This document shows, piece after piece, positions 16,212 to 24,067 of a stretch of 64,000 nt of DNA (within the stretch, counting starts at the first letter, position 1; each line of letters starts with the position of its first letter). Source of the DNA: Candidatus Amarolinea dominans (GTDB lineage Bacteria; Chloroflexota; Anaerolineae; SSC4; Amarolineaceae). The position numbers were made by a program, and so were the translations under genes. The stretch lies in assembly GCA_016719785.1 (NCBI GenBank), contig JADJYJ010000001.1, forward strand, positions 711,721 through 775,720, written 5' to 3'. The notes below the pieces were generated by a model. It did no database searches. It was not told the origin of the DNA and saw nothing but the letters and a program-made list of their open reading frames with translations.

Positions 16212-16246
16212 GCGGAAAAGCGAAGTCTATTCCCGCTTGCAGTATA
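16173..16246. repeat. Perfect 15-base inverted repeat spanning the end of the EAD-like gene
   Basis: Arms 16173-16187 (tatactgcaagcggg) and 16232-16246 are exact complements with a 44-base loop. It lies between the EAD-like gene and the CHAT gene and could attenuate transcription or mark a small inserted hairpin element. No T-run follows. Confidence 0.7.
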
Positions 16247-16337
16247 GAGGAGTGCCCAATTTGGCTTCTGCCCTGGAGCATATTCGAGGGCACACTGACA
16301 AGCACTGATGTTAGCGTCACCTGCGGAGAAATTAAGA

Positions 16338-17852
16338 ATGGATTACAAACTCGGGTTTCAGACACTCAAGACAGCCCTGGTTTCAGCCAATCCGCAGCAC
16401 TTAGCGGAGCTGGCAACGCTAATGGATCGCTTCGACAAAAACGAGCGCGCCGAGCGACTGTTCGGCAGCAGCGAAAACACCCGCAACGAACGTGCCCAGA
16501 TCGTCTTTGCCCTGAATGAGCTTGCCCTGCAACACTGCGGTGTCAGTTTCAACGATCTGTGTCAGGGTGTGCAGCCGAAGCCGGTCGCGCAACCCGAAGC
16601 CAAGCCAAAACCCACCACGCCGACCTCCACTCTGCGCCCAGAACCCGGTTGGGTGACCTTCAAGCTCCAGCTTGCTCGCCAGGCCGGCCTTGAGTTCGAG
16701 GTGCGGGCGCTGGAAACCCCCATGGGCGAGCCTCGCACCAGCGGCCGGTTGCCCGTTGACACCACCGACTTGGTCGCGGTGCTCAAGGTGCTGGAGAAAT
16801 CCGGTTACACCCCAGACGACTTTACCTCGGCTCAAACAGAGGCGCTACAGCGAGTAGGGCTGGTGCGAGACGGCCGGCTGGTTGCCGACCACCTGAAGCG
16901 TATCGGCAAAGGGCTATACGACGCGTTGTTCCCTGGTCACGTTGGTGTGGCTTTCCAGATGGCCTTCAATCAGGCCCGTCTGAACCGCGCGACGATCTTC
17001 TTGCAGTTGCGCTTCGACCACGACGCCGTGGACTTGGCTCGCTACCCGTGGGAGTTAGTGCATGACGGCCAGCGCCACCTAGTCTCCGCTGGCGCTGTGG
17101 AGATGGCGCGCTACATCACTTACGGCGAGGCCGCACTAACGCTCCCGGTCAAGCCGCCGGCCCAGATGCTCTTCGTCGAGTCCCGGCCACGGGACTTGAC
17201 CACGCTGCCGCAGGAGAACGAACGCCTGGCCGTGTGGAACGCCCTGCAATCGTTGACCAGCGCGGGCAAACTAATCCCGGAGCGTCTAGAAACACCCACC
17301 TACGACGCGTTACTCGACCGCATCGGCGGCGCCGACTACCACTTGATCCACTTTGACGGCCATGGCATCTTTGCCAGGCGCTGTTCTCAGTGTCGAACTA
17401 TGAATTACTCTCACCTAACCGTATGCCTCAGTTGCCAGACGCCTTTGGACGATGTACCGCCTTTTGGCTACCTGGCTTTCGAGGACAACTCGGGCGCGGC
17501 CGACTTCGTCAGTACCGAGGACATGGAGAACCTATTGCTCAACAGTCAGGTGCGGCTGATGTTCCTCTCGGCCTGCCAGACCGGCATAGTGCGCGGAGAG
17601 TCGTTGTTCGGCGGGCTCGGACCGGGCCTGATCCGCTCTGGCGTGCCGGCCGTGGTCGCCATGCAATTCTCGGTGCCAGTCATAGCCACCATCAACTTCG
17701 CTGAGAGCTTTTACACGGCCCTGGCACGCGGCGAGACGGTCTCCCGTGCCGTTGCCCAGGGCCGGCGCCGCCTATTCCGAGGCAACACCTGGTTCATACC
17801 GACCCTCTATCTGCGTAGTCAGGATGACGAGGGGCATCTGTTCGCCGAATAA
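16338..17852 (+). CDS. EAD-like/CHAT-domain cysteine protease with zinc-ribbon insertion
   Basis: 504 residues from MDYKLGF. Residues 1-78 are the EAD-like domain (ERAQIVFALNELALQHCG, FNDLC). A Pro-rich linker (~79-105) follows, then a region ending in RYPWELVHDG, typical of CHAT proteins, and the caspase-fold CHAT core with catalytic His342 in FDGHG and Cys413 in LSACQTG. Between them four cysteines (C349, C352, C363, C366; C-x2-C twice) form a likely zinc ribbon. CHAT proteases are separase/caspase relatives used in bacterial conflict and cell-death systems. The next gene, Trypco2, starts 13 bases after the stop, so the genes form an operon. Confidence 0.88.
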   Translation: MDYKLGFQTLKTALVSANPQHLAELATLMDRFDKNERAERLFGSSENTRNERAQIVFALNELALQHCGVSFNDLCQGVQPKPVAQPEAKPKPTTPTSTLRPEPGWVTFKLQLARQAGLEFEVRALETPMGEPRTSGRLPVDTTDLVAVLKVLEKSGYTPDDFTSAQTEALQRVGLVRDGRLVADHLKRIGKGLYDALFPGHVGVAFQMAFNQARLNRATIFLQLRFDHDAVDLARYPWELVHDGQRHLVSAGAVEMARYITYGEAALTLPVKPPAQMLFVESRPRDLTTLPQENERLAVWNALQSLTSAGKLIPERLETPTYDALLDRIGGADYHLIHFDGHGIFARRCSQCRTMNYSHLTVCLSCQTPLDDVPPFGYLAFEDNSGAADFVSTEDMENLLLNSQVRLMFLSACQTGIVRGESLFGGLGPGLIRSGVPAVVAMQFSVPVIATINFAESFYTALARGETVSRAVAQGRRRLFRGNTWFIPTLYLRSQDDEGHLFAE

Positions 17853-17865
17853 TGGAGGATTTCAC

Positions 17866-18243
17866 ATGGAAGAGATCGGATTGCAGGACCTGATCTTCCA
17901 GGTCAAACAGGAGCTATTGGCGCCGAATCCCGCGCAGCGCGCTAAAGATTCCTACCCGCTCTTCTTCATCGACAGGGTGGAGCTAGAGATCGCCGTCAAA
18001 GTGGGCAGGACAGCCAGTGGGGGCATCAAGCTCACCGTGCTGGACTTCGCCGAGGTAAGCGCTGGCAAGCCGGTCGAGAAGGAGCGAGGACATGTGGTCA
18101 GAGTGTCGCTGTCGCCTCTGTTGTCCAAAGAAAACATACTGACCCAGGCACTGAGAGACCCGCGTGTGCGCGAAATGATTGAGCAGACATCGGTCCAAGG
18201 ACTGGTTAAAGGTGGACCGAGTCTGGCCAGCACACCAAAATGA
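17866..18243 (+). CDS. Trypco2-family (trypsin-co-occurring domain 2) protein
   Basis: 125 residues; GGAGG sits 7 bases before MEEIGLQDL. IGLQDLIFQVKQEL, then FFIDRVELEIAVKVGRTASGGIKLTVLDF and HVVRVSLSPL match the pattern I know for Trypco2: an N-terminal helix followed by a beta-rich core that ends in a conserved 'h.V.l.L.P' strand. The family was described next to trypsin-like, CHAT and caspase effectors in NTP-regulated conflict systems and is thought to sense or regulate the protease. Here it follows the CHAT gene directly, in line with that. Its own activity is unknown. Confidence 0.75.
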   Translation: MEEIGLQDLIFQVKQELLAPNPAQRAKDSYPLFFIDRVELEIAVKVGRTASGGIKLTVLDFAEVSAGKPVEKERGHVVRVSLSPLLSKENILTQALRDPRVREMIEQTSVQGLVKGGPSLASTPK

Positions 18244-18325
18244 GAATGCACCACCACCGCCAATGCAGGCTCGATCGTCGCCACGAGCAGAGTATCCTGC
18301 TTGCCTGGGATCACGGGAGAGGACA

Positions 18326-18871
18326 ATGAAGGAAATCCATCAGATCATCGAACAGCTTTCACCCACCGACGCCAAGTCCATCCTGCAGGTCCTCGCGGCC
18401 AGCGACGAAGCGCTTGCCGCCCGCATCACCGAGATGGCGCTGGCCCGCCTTCGACAGGTAGACGTGGAAGAGGTGGCCGCGGCTTTGTACGACGAACTAG
18501 AGGCTCTGGAAGTCGAAGAGGTCTGGGATCGGGCGGGCCGCACGCGCCACGGCTACGTCGAGCCGAGTGAAGCCGCCGATCAGTTGGTCAAGGCGGCGTT
18601 GGCGCCCTTTCTGCAGGATTTGGCCAGGTACCAAACGCTGGGACTGCGGGCGGAGGCTAACCGGATGTGCGAAGAATTGCTGCTCGGCTTCTACCAATTT
18701 CAGCATGAATCCACGTCCAAGTTCAAGAACTGGGCGCCGGATGCCCCAATTAATTTCGCGGAAGCGGTGGTGGACGCGTGGAAGGCAGGCTCGCCCACTA
18801 AGAGCGATATCAAGGCGCTCAAAGCGTTCGTCACGGCGGAGTTGGGTGGTTGGGGGGCAAACCTGCTCTGA
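18326..18871 (+). CDS. Unknown helical protein of the CHAT locus
   Basis: 181 residues; GGAGAGG precedes MKEIHQIIEQLSP. I do not recognise a family. The sequence is strongly helical and acidic (VDVEEVAAALYDELEALEVEEVW), without signal peptide or membrane segment, and has a C-terminal part with FYQFQHESTSKFKNWAPD. It lies 82 bases after the Trypco2 gene and 26 before the next unknown gene, on the same strand and with similar composition, so it is probably part of the same transcript. A scaffold or substrate role is possible but cannot be shown. Confidence 0.6.
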   Translation: MKEIHQIIEQLSPTDAKSILQVLAASDEALAARITEMALARLRQVDVEEVAAALYDELEALEVEEVWDRAGRTRHGYVEPSEAADQLVKAALAPFLQDLARYQTLGLRAEANRMCEELLLGFYQFQHESTSKFKNWAPDAPINFAEAVVDAWKAGSPTKSDIKALKAFVTAELGGWGANLL

Positions 18872-18897
18872 TTACATCTGGGGGGGACACGGGGTCA

Positions 18898-19572
18898 ATG
18901 AATAGAGAGCGGCTATTTGAGTTCCTGGAGACGTGCGATCCATCCAACTTGCTTAACCTGTTGAGCGCGGCCTACGACGACATGGACCATGACCAACGCC
19001 GGGTGGTGTTTGGCCCGCTGATCAAGACGCAGCCACCGGCCCAGGTGGACGGTGAGGAATTGCTGGACGAGGTTGAAGAATTCCAGCGCGAGTCGTTGGC
19101 TGGCGCTTACTATGCGCCCTTCGCCATCAATTCAAAGAACTGGACGCATATTCCTGAAGAGACCAAAGAATGGTTTGAGGACTTGGGCGATCTGTTGCAG
19201 GACAGCAGCCAACTGACCATCCAGGGCGATCACTTGCACGCCGTTACCTGCTTCGGCGTACTGTACGGGTTGATTGACGCCATGGAACGTGGCGAGAAGA
19301 TCGTATTCGGCGATGAGATCGGCGGTTGGATGATCCCCGGCGACGAGCAGCAAATCCTCGCGGCCTACATCACTTCGTTGGCGGCCGTGGCAACGCCTGC
19401 CGAATTTGCGGCCGTGGCCCTGCCGTTGATCCAACGTGACTGGCAGTCATTGTCAGATCAGGTCTATGCTGCCGCCGTCCATGTCGCCAGCGAGTCGCAG
19501 CGGCTGCACCTGGAAGCCAAGATCCAGCGACTGAAGGCCAGGACCAAGCGACCGGCCCGCAACGAACCGTAG
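18898..19572 (+). CDS. Unknown acidic protein of the CHAT locus
   Basis: 224 residues starting MNRERLFEFLETCDP; GGGG precedes the ATG. Not recognised. It is predicted mostly helical and soluble, with acidic stretches (GEELLDEVEEFQRES) and a basic C-terminus (KIQRLKARTKRPARNEP). The segments AVTCFGVLYGLIDAMERGE and SLAAVATPAEFAAVALPLIQRD suggest a HEAT-like or SWIM-associated helical fold, but that is weak. It is the last intact gene of the conflict locus and is followed at once by a caspase remnant. Confidence 0.6.
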   Translation: MNRERLFEFLETCDPSNLLNLLSAAYDDMDHDQRRVVFGPLIKTQPPAQVDGEELLDEVEEFQRESLAGAYYAPFAINSKNWTHIPEETKEWFEDLGDLLQDSSQLTIQGDHLHAVTCFGVLYGLIDAMERGEKIVFGDEIGGWMIPGDEQQILAAYITSLAAVATPAEFAAVALPLIQRDWQSLSDQVYAAAVHVASESQRLHLEAKIQRLKARTKRPARNEP

Positions 19573-19589
19573 CACGAACCGTCAGTCAA

Positions 19590-19757
19590 AAAGAAGCCGA
19601 GGGCGCGGCTGTGCTGACCTCCTGCAAGCAGGGCAAAAATCCTGGGCATGGCCTGACCAGAGGCATCGCGGGTTCAACCACCCTCTGCGCGCTGCGCTCA
19701 CCGGCCAGACCGACTCCGGCCAGATAGACTTCATCACCGTCTCCAGCGACAGACGAT
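19590..19757 (+). pseudogene. Second caspase-like remnant
   Basis: Reads EAEGAAVLTSCKQGK, then after shifts WPDQ, FNHPLRAALTGQTDSGQIDFITVSS. It corresponds to the same part of the C14 domain as the remnant at 13.8-14.1 kb, keeping the C-K-Q-G motif that the other copy has lost. It is broken by frameshifts and has no start. Confidence 0.6.
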
Positions 19758-19861
19758 GGGGCGACAGTTTTAGCGCACGCGCCCGTCCCTCACTTTCCTG
19801 AACCTACAAGTCGGAGTATACTGATGGTTATGACGCCAGCTTTTCGATGAGAGGCAAGACT

Positions 19862-20120
19862 ATGACAGGTGCTAGTGTGAACCTGGCCGTGAAGGTGCCC
19901 AAAGCCCTGCGCAAGGCGCGTGCGTGCCGTCGCTGCGTTGCGCGGAGAGACGATCGCGGTAGTCGTGCGTACGGCGTTGGCAGACTATGTCGCCCGTGCC
20001 GAGTGAAGCGAGCGACATTCGCTTTGCTAACGATGTGTTGACCCGCATCGCCGAGGGCGCGCCTACTTATTCGCACGAAGAGGTATGGGCCGAAATCGAG
20101 CAACGCAGGGCGTCGGTTAG
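19862..20120 (+). pseudogene. RHH antitoxin-like gene, copy 2, frameshifted
   Basis: Nearly identical to 13229-13489 but with one inserted G near 19914, a two-base deletion near 20003 and a one-base deletion near 20108. The reading frame is lost after the first RHH helix. The promoter -10 (TATACT) and leader are conserved. Confidence 0.8.
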
Positions 20121-20126
20121 AAACCA

Positions 20127-20432
20127 ATGCCTATTCCCTTCGGAGCCTATATCCATGTGTGCAGTGTGACCATTCTGCCGAACTCTCACCTGCACCTGCA
20201 GTTCGATGATGGCAGCGAGCGAGTGATTGACTTCGAGCCGCTTCTTCTTGGCCCCCTATGGGGCGCCCTGCGCGATGAAGCGTTGTTCGCCCAAGTGTGC
20301 GTCAATGCCGACACCGGTACGATCGAATGGCCGAATGGCGCTGATCTCAACCCGGTGATTCTTCACGACTGGCCGGAATACAGCGAACAGATCATCGCTG
20401 AACGCCGAGCTCGCTATGCCGCGATAGTCTGA
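20127..20432 (+). CDS. DUF2442 domain protein, copy 2
   Basis: A 101-residue protein identical in sequence to copy 1 at 13496-13801, with only a few silent base differences. Its RHH partner upstream is broken, so if the pair is a toxin-antitoxin unit, either DUF2442 is not toxic or the intact RHH protein from copy 1 acts in trans. It is followed by a strong terminator. The preserved sequence next to a decayed partner suggests recent duplication or gene conversion. Confidence 0.8.
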   Translation: MPIPFGAYIHVCSVTILPNSHLHLQFDDGSERVIDFEPLLLGPLWGALRDEALFAQVCVNADTGTIEWPNGADLNPVILHDWPEYSEQIIAERRARYAAIV

Positions 20433-20472
20433 ATTCCGAGGCGGGACGGATCGCACTGGAGTCAATTGATAC

Positions 20473-20511
20473 AACAGGCGCCGGTTGGTTCCAACCGGCG
20501 CCTGTTTTTAT
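20473..20511 (+). terminator. Rho-independent terminator after DUF2442 copy 2
   Basis: A perfect 16-base stem (20473-20488 with 20491-20506), a 2-base loop and a T-run follow the gene. It ends the plus-strand conflict locus. Confidence 0.85.
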
Positions 20512-20560
20512 GGCAGCGAATCGTTCAGCGGCCACACCGGTCGGGGCGTGATGTGACCGC

Positions 20561-20593
20561 CATGGGGCCGGGGAGTTTCCGGCCGGCCCCATG
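20561..20593 (-). terminator. Hairpin at the end of the FN3 secreted-protein gene
   Basis: Arms 20561-20571 and 20583-20593 (11 bases, GC-rich) lie 28 bases beyond the stop of the minus-strand gene. There is no T-run, so terminator function is likely but not certain. Confidence 0.45.
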
Positions 20594-20620
20594 AGTTTAC
20601 ATGATCGTCATCGCGGTGGT

Positions 20621-23600
20621 TTAGCGGGCGGTGCGCTGACGCAGCGCCATGCCCACAACCGTCATGAGCACCAGGGCCAGGGCCAACGGCAACCAGAGGT
20701 TGGTCGCGGCGGGTGCGCCACTGTCCAGGCTGCTCAACTCCACACCGGTCGGCGGCGTCGTGGGCGTCGCAGTCGGTGTGCTCGTCGGCGGCGGCGTCGT
20801 TGCGGTCGGCGTGGGGGTGGCGCCAGTTGGCTGACATGACTGCACCGTCACGTCGTCAACGTCCCAACCGGTATCGCTCACCGAGGTGTCGGAGCCGAGG
20901 CGCCCGCGGAACTGTACGGTCTGTCCGGCCAGGCTGCTGACGTCGGCGATGGTCTGGAAGTAGCTGGTCCCATTGCACCAGGCCTCCAGGCCGGCCAGAG
21001 GATTGCTGAAGCTGGCGGAGACCAGACCGGTGTACGGGCCGGCCAGCAGGTTGGCATTCGGCACCTGGGTCCAGGTGGCGCCGCCGTCGGTCGAAGATTC
21101 CAGGATACCGCCGTCGTAGCAGGCGGTGGCGCCGCTGCTCTCCAGGTTCGGCAGGTGCCAGAACTTGATCACGACCGGGTTCTGGCCGCTGGGCAGGGCC
21201 ACAGCCGGCGAAACCAGGCGCTGATCAGAGACCGTGGCCGGGTCGAGACCGCGGAAGTGCGAAGCGCCGCTGTGCGGGTTGGTCGTGATGATCGCCCAAC
21301 TGTCGGCGCCGCTGGCTGCGCTATGGGTCCAGCCGGCTTCGCCAGCTTCGAACCCGTACTCATAGAGGATATTGGCGGTGGTGCCGGGGCCGCAGTCGCC
21401 AGGCGCGCCCTGGGTGGTGAAGCTGAAGGTGCTCGAGTAAGCGCCAGCGCCGCAGGCATTGTTTGCCTTGACGTGCCAGTAGTAGGTGGTGCTGGTGTTG
21501 AGCGAGGCGCCGTTCCAGGAGGTGCCGGTCAGGCCAGTGGCCGAAGCCACGATGTTGGTGAAGCCGGCATCGGTGGCAACCTGAATGTCATAGGTCGTCG
21601 CGCCGCTCACCGCGTCCCAGGTGAAGGTGGGTGTAGCGCCCACACCGGTCGCGCCATTGGCCGGCGCGGTCAGGTTCGGCGCGCCGGGCGCAGCCGCCTG
21701 CACGGTCAGCCCAACCGGGGCCTGATGCACGTTGGGGCCGGCGGCCGTGCCCACGACGTTGAAGTTGTAGGTACCCGCGGCCGCGCCGCTGATGGTCATC
21801 GTACTGCTGCCGGGCGGGGTGACCGGGTTGGCGCTGAAGCCTGCCGTGCCAGGGTTGCCCGAGGCGCTCAGAGTCACCGGGCTGCTGTAGCCGCTGACGC
21901 TGCCGATGTTCACGGTGTACGCAGCATTGGCCCCAACGCAGATTTCCTGGCTGGCTGGCACTGCGGCGATCGTGAAGTCAGCCGTGCCGCATTCGTTGAA
22001 CTTGAAGGCGCCGATGCGCAGGCGCCAGCCGACCGAGCTGGTGGTGGGCACGTATTCGTTGACGTACCAGAAGGTGCAGTCATCCACCGGGTCCACGGTC
22101 ATGGAAGTGTAATCGCCCCAGCGCTGGCTGCCGGTCTGGGAGCCGGTGCCGTTGATGACGGACGCTTCACCCTGCGGCATGGTGCCCAGCGGGTCGCCCG
22201 AGAGGCGGCCGGTGTACCACGAGCTTGGGAAGGTGGTGGTGCCGTTGGAGGCGCTGTAGCCCAACGCCATGTTGCCGGCGCTGTCCTGGGCAATCGAACC
22301 CATCCAGCGATGGATGGTGTCGGAGGTGCCCGGGGCGTAGGTGCCTTCCTGGTAGATGACCGGGCTGGAGTTGGGGCTGCGGATTTCCCACCAGCGGATA
22401 CCGGACATGGTGGCCGAGGCCTCGACCGACTGGTTGGTCACCAGCGACTCATGGGTACCAAAGTTGCGGTAAGCCAGGCGGAATGTGGGGCGCTGGCGAT
22501 AGCCGAGGTGATCAATCTTGTTGGCGGTGCCCGGCTGCGGTATGCAGGAGCGGCCGGAGCAGAAGACAGGCGACGAATCGAAGGCCGCGACCGGAATGGT
22601 GTTCGCGAGGGTGAACGTCGAATTGGCCGGTGTGACAAAGTCTGCGTGGAACTTCCACAGGGTCAGCGCGTCCTGAGGCGCGCCGTAGGGGCCGCCGTTG
22701 TCCATGGAGCCAACGAAGTAGTTGGGCGAACCAGCCGGCGGCATGGTGCTGCCGTCCATGTCCGTAGGCAGCAGACCATCGCCGAGGTTGAAGGCGCCGC
22801 CCGCGGAGGCCGGCGTCGCGAGGAAGGAAATCACCTGCGCAGCCGGATTGCCGGAGATCAGGTCCGCACGCTTGACCGCGTAGGCGCCGATACCCGTGAA
22901 GGTCGAGCCGCCGGCAAACTCACGCGTGCTGATGTAGAGCGCATCGGGCCAGAAACCGTACTTGGGATAGTCCGGGAAGTTGGTGCCGGTGCTGAAGGCC
23001 CAGCGATAGTAGGTTCCTGTGGGGTCGGACGTGGTCGAGACGGCCACGCAGTTGAAGTAGGTGGGGCCTGAGGCCGTGAACTGGCTCAGCATCCAGCGGT
23101 CCGAGACCTGGTCGTGCAGGACGACCGGATCGCCGGAGTTGTCGGTCTGGCAGTCGCCGCCAAAGCCGGCCCACAGGGTGTTGTTGAGCGCCGGGCCATA
23201 GAGCGAGGTGCCAGTCTTGTTGAAGACCTGGAACGACAGGTTGCTCATGACCACGACGTGGTTGGGGCCAACGTCGCCATTGGGATCGGGCGGAGAAACA
23301 CTGGAAACGTTGGGAGGGCCATCGAAACTGACAATCGGGGTGGGGATCAGCGCCGGTCCGTAGATGGTTTGCAGGGCCGCATCGGCGTCCTGCGGGCCAA
23401 GCGCGCCTTCGAGGCCAGTGGGGCGCTCGGGAATCTCGCTGAATCCCTCCCCAGGCTTGGGAAGCAGCGGTGTGATCGAACGCAGGGGGGCCGAGATGTC
23501 AAAGCGAACGGCGGTGCTAACGCCACGGTAGATGCCGGTGGGAACTTCACTCCCTTGGGCGGTAGGGGCGGCGAGCGCGGGAACGACAAGGGACGGGACC

Positions 23601-23656
23601 ATGACAACGATCATGATCAACACCAGTGAACACGAGGCTAGGAAACGACGGCTCAT
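20621..23656 (-). CDS. Large secreted protein with FN3-like modules and C-terminal membrane anchor
   Basis: 1011 residues. A signal peptide (SCSLVLIMIVVMVPSLVVPALAA) is followed by a long N-terminal region rich in WG, DPNGDVGPNHVV and GSMDNGGP motifs, beta-propeller-like. A Ser/Gly-rich Ig-like region is next, then a fibronectin type III module (PTFTWDAVSGATTYDIQVATD, SLNTSTTYYWHVKA), then a jelly-roll-like module (STDGGATW, GWDVDDVTV). A TPTPTATTPPP linker leads to PPTGVELSS, one hydrophobic helix and the basic tail RQRTAR. That C-terminal tripartite layout resembles a sorting signal and is shared with the product at 46469-47992. A surface structural or adhesive role is likely. Confidence 0.75.
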   Translation of the reverse strand: MSRRFLASCSLVLIMIVVMVPSLVVPALAAPTAQGSEVPTGIYRGVSTAVRFDISAPLRSITPLLPKPGEGFSEIPERPTGLEGALGPQDADAALQTIYGPALIPTPIVSFDGPPNVSSVSPPDPNGDVGPNHVVVMSNLSFQVFNKTGTSLYGPALNNTLWAGFGGDCQTDNSGDPVVLHDQVSDRWMLSQFTASGPTYFNCVAVSTTSDPTGTYYRWAFSTGTNFPDYPKYGFWPDALYISTREFAGGSTFTGIGAYAVKRADLISGNPAAQVISFLATPASAGGAFNLGDGLLPTDMDGSTMPPAGSPNYFVGSMDNGGPYGAPQDALTLWKFHADFVTPANSTFTLANTIPVAAFDSSPVFCSGRSCIPQPGTANKIDHLGYRQRPTFRLAYRNFGTHESLVTNQSVEASATMSGIRWWEIRSPNSSPVIYQEGTYAPGTSDTIHRWMGSIAQDSAGNMALGYSASNGTTTFPSSWYTGRLSGDPLGTMPQGEASVINGTGSQTGSQRWGDYTSMTVDPVDDCTFWYVNEYVPTTSSVGWRLRIGAFKFNECGTADFTIAAVPASQEICVGANAAYTVNIGSVSGYSSPVTLSASGNPGTAGFSANPVTPPGSSTMTISGAAAGTYNFNVVGTAAGPNVHQAPVGLTVQAAAPGAPNLTAPANGATGVGATPTFTWDAVSGATTYDIQVATDAGFTNIVASATGLTGTSWNGASLNTSTTYYWHVKANNACGAGAYSSTFSFTTQGAPGDCGPGTTANILYEYGFEAGEAGWTHSAASGADSWAIITTNPHSGASHFRGLDPATVSDQRLVSPAVALPSGQNPVVIKFWHLPNLESSGATACYDGGILESSTDGGATWTQVPNANLLAGPYTGLVSASFSNPLAGLEAWCNGTSYFQTIADVSSLAGQTVQFRGRLGSDTSVSDTGWDVDDVTVQSCQPTGATPTPTATTPPPTSTPTATPTTPPTGVELSSLDSGAPAATNLWLPLALALVLMTVVGMALRQRTAR

Positions 23657-24067
23657 TGCATGTCTCTCCTTATGATATTGCCCATGCTGGGCGGCGACGA
23701 GAAAGATGGGGAACTGCCTGACGGAGACTCACAAACTGTGGGGAGCAGGATTATAGCATCTGGCGACGGTAATAGCAAACAGCCCTACCGCCGGGCGCGT
23801 CAGGCTGGGGTCGCCATCCTCCCCTTGCGCAGGCTGGCTGCCGCACACATCGCCGGGCCAGCCGCAAACGCCCGCCGCGGCGCAAGCTCCTTACCCGGCG
23901 GGCCTGCGCAAGGTTGGCTGATTTTTCGACGAACAACCCTCGCAGGGGCCAATGAACATCGCAGCGTTGACTTGTGACGACGTTGCGTGCCTCTGAGGTC
24001 GTCATCTTGCCGCAGCCCTGCGAGGGGGAAGTGGAATCCCCTTGCGCAGGCTGGCGAGGGGATTGGA
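23657..24067. other. Intergenic region with decayed repeats
   Basis: No gene seen. The 18-mer ccccttgcgcaggctggc occurs at 23821-23838 and again at 24038-24055, and the ccccttgcgc core also lies near 4631. The sequence between has GC-rich half-palindromes of REP type. The promoter of the 20621-23656 gene must lie near 23660-23760. Confidence 0.5.
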
